Part shown: piece by piece, positions 39,133 through 39,186 of the stretch
How positions within the stretch are numbered: the first letter of the stretch is position 1
How the letters are laid out: each line of letters starts with the position of its first letter
NCBI GenBank assembly: GCA_017542305.1
Contig: JAFXXK010000022.1
Location: 1 to 39,186 of the forward strand
Length of the DNA: 39,186 bases
Direction of reading: 5' to 3'
From: a bacterium
GTDB lineage: Bacteria; Cyanobacteriota; Vampirovibrionia; Gastranaerophilales; Gastranaerophilaceae
Translations under genes and position numbers: made by a program
Notes under the pieces: generated by a model
The model's input: only the letters and a program-made list of their open reading frames with translations
Told to the model about the DNA's origin: nothing
The model's database searches: none

Positions 39133-39186
39133 GGAGAAGAAAATGACAAAATCAAACTTGAAAGAAAAAGAAGACACTACAAACAA
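39046..39186. repeat. End redundancy, copy 2
   Basis: Identical to 1-141. It ends inside the first 15 codons of the gene that begins at 98 (39143 here). It should be trimmed once when the genome is circularised. Confidence 0.95.
39143..39186 (+). CDS. 5' fragment of the 98-619 gene (duplicate)
   Basis: The first 14 codons of the 98-619 gene, repeated because of the end overlap. It is not a truncated gene. Confidence 0.93.
   Translation, partial: MTKSNLKEKEDTTN

Overview
The window is a complete, circular, AT-rich genome of a tailed phage (podovirus type). Bases 39046-39186 repeat bases 1-141 exactly, so the unit is 39,045 bp and the gene crossing the junction (38413-39132, tail repeated at 1-87) is intact. 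The host cannot be named. A.T-rich codons, strong GGAG-type ribosome sites, a standard code and a secreted adhesin-E-like protein suggest a low-GC, probably Gram-negative-type gut bacterium (inference).

Layout. (1) Lysogeny switch: a self-cleavable S24-type repressor and a secreted protein read leftward (33865-32766). They face a strong rightward promoter overlapped by two direct repeats, followed by about 700 bases of gene-free, hairpin-rich DNA that may be a large structured RNA. (2) Early operon (34679 through the junction to 4104): small proteins, YqaJ-type exonuclease, DUF1351 protein, RecT annealase, replisome organiser, RusA resolvase, a stand-alone LuxR-type HTH protein, a Dam-type methyltransferase and a second beta-class DNA methyltransferase. 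(3) Replication-like island (4105-6108): a leftward HTH protein with a membrane anchor and a rightward HTH replication-type protein, flanked by related GC-rich elements in inverted orientation. (4) Late region (6918-32779): packaging, portal, scaffold, coat, M15 endolysin, tail hub, three ejection-type proteins, a tail-fibre cluster and a block of small virion or lysis genes. One tail-adaptor gene (6801-6109) is reversed.

Regulation. Four late genes are preceded by a GCCCG box with a -10 box exactly 13 bases further on. Two of these genes (12034, 15080) start with ATG exactly where transcription is predicted to begin, which implies leaderless mRNAs. The box lies near -30, the arrangement of T4 middle (MotA) promoters, so a phage activator is likely; the LuxR-type protein is one candidate.

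Most novel: two copies of a divergent cassette sit just behind the portal gene and the tail-hub gene. Each has a tiny leftward membrane peptide with an identical promoter layout (TTGATT, 17 bp, TATTAT, 6 bp, ATG) and a rightward protein sharing an RH...LDDT...NN..GI..G core. With an inducible repressor, no visible integrase and plasmid-like replication genes, the phage may persist as a plasmid (phage-plasmid), which is inference.
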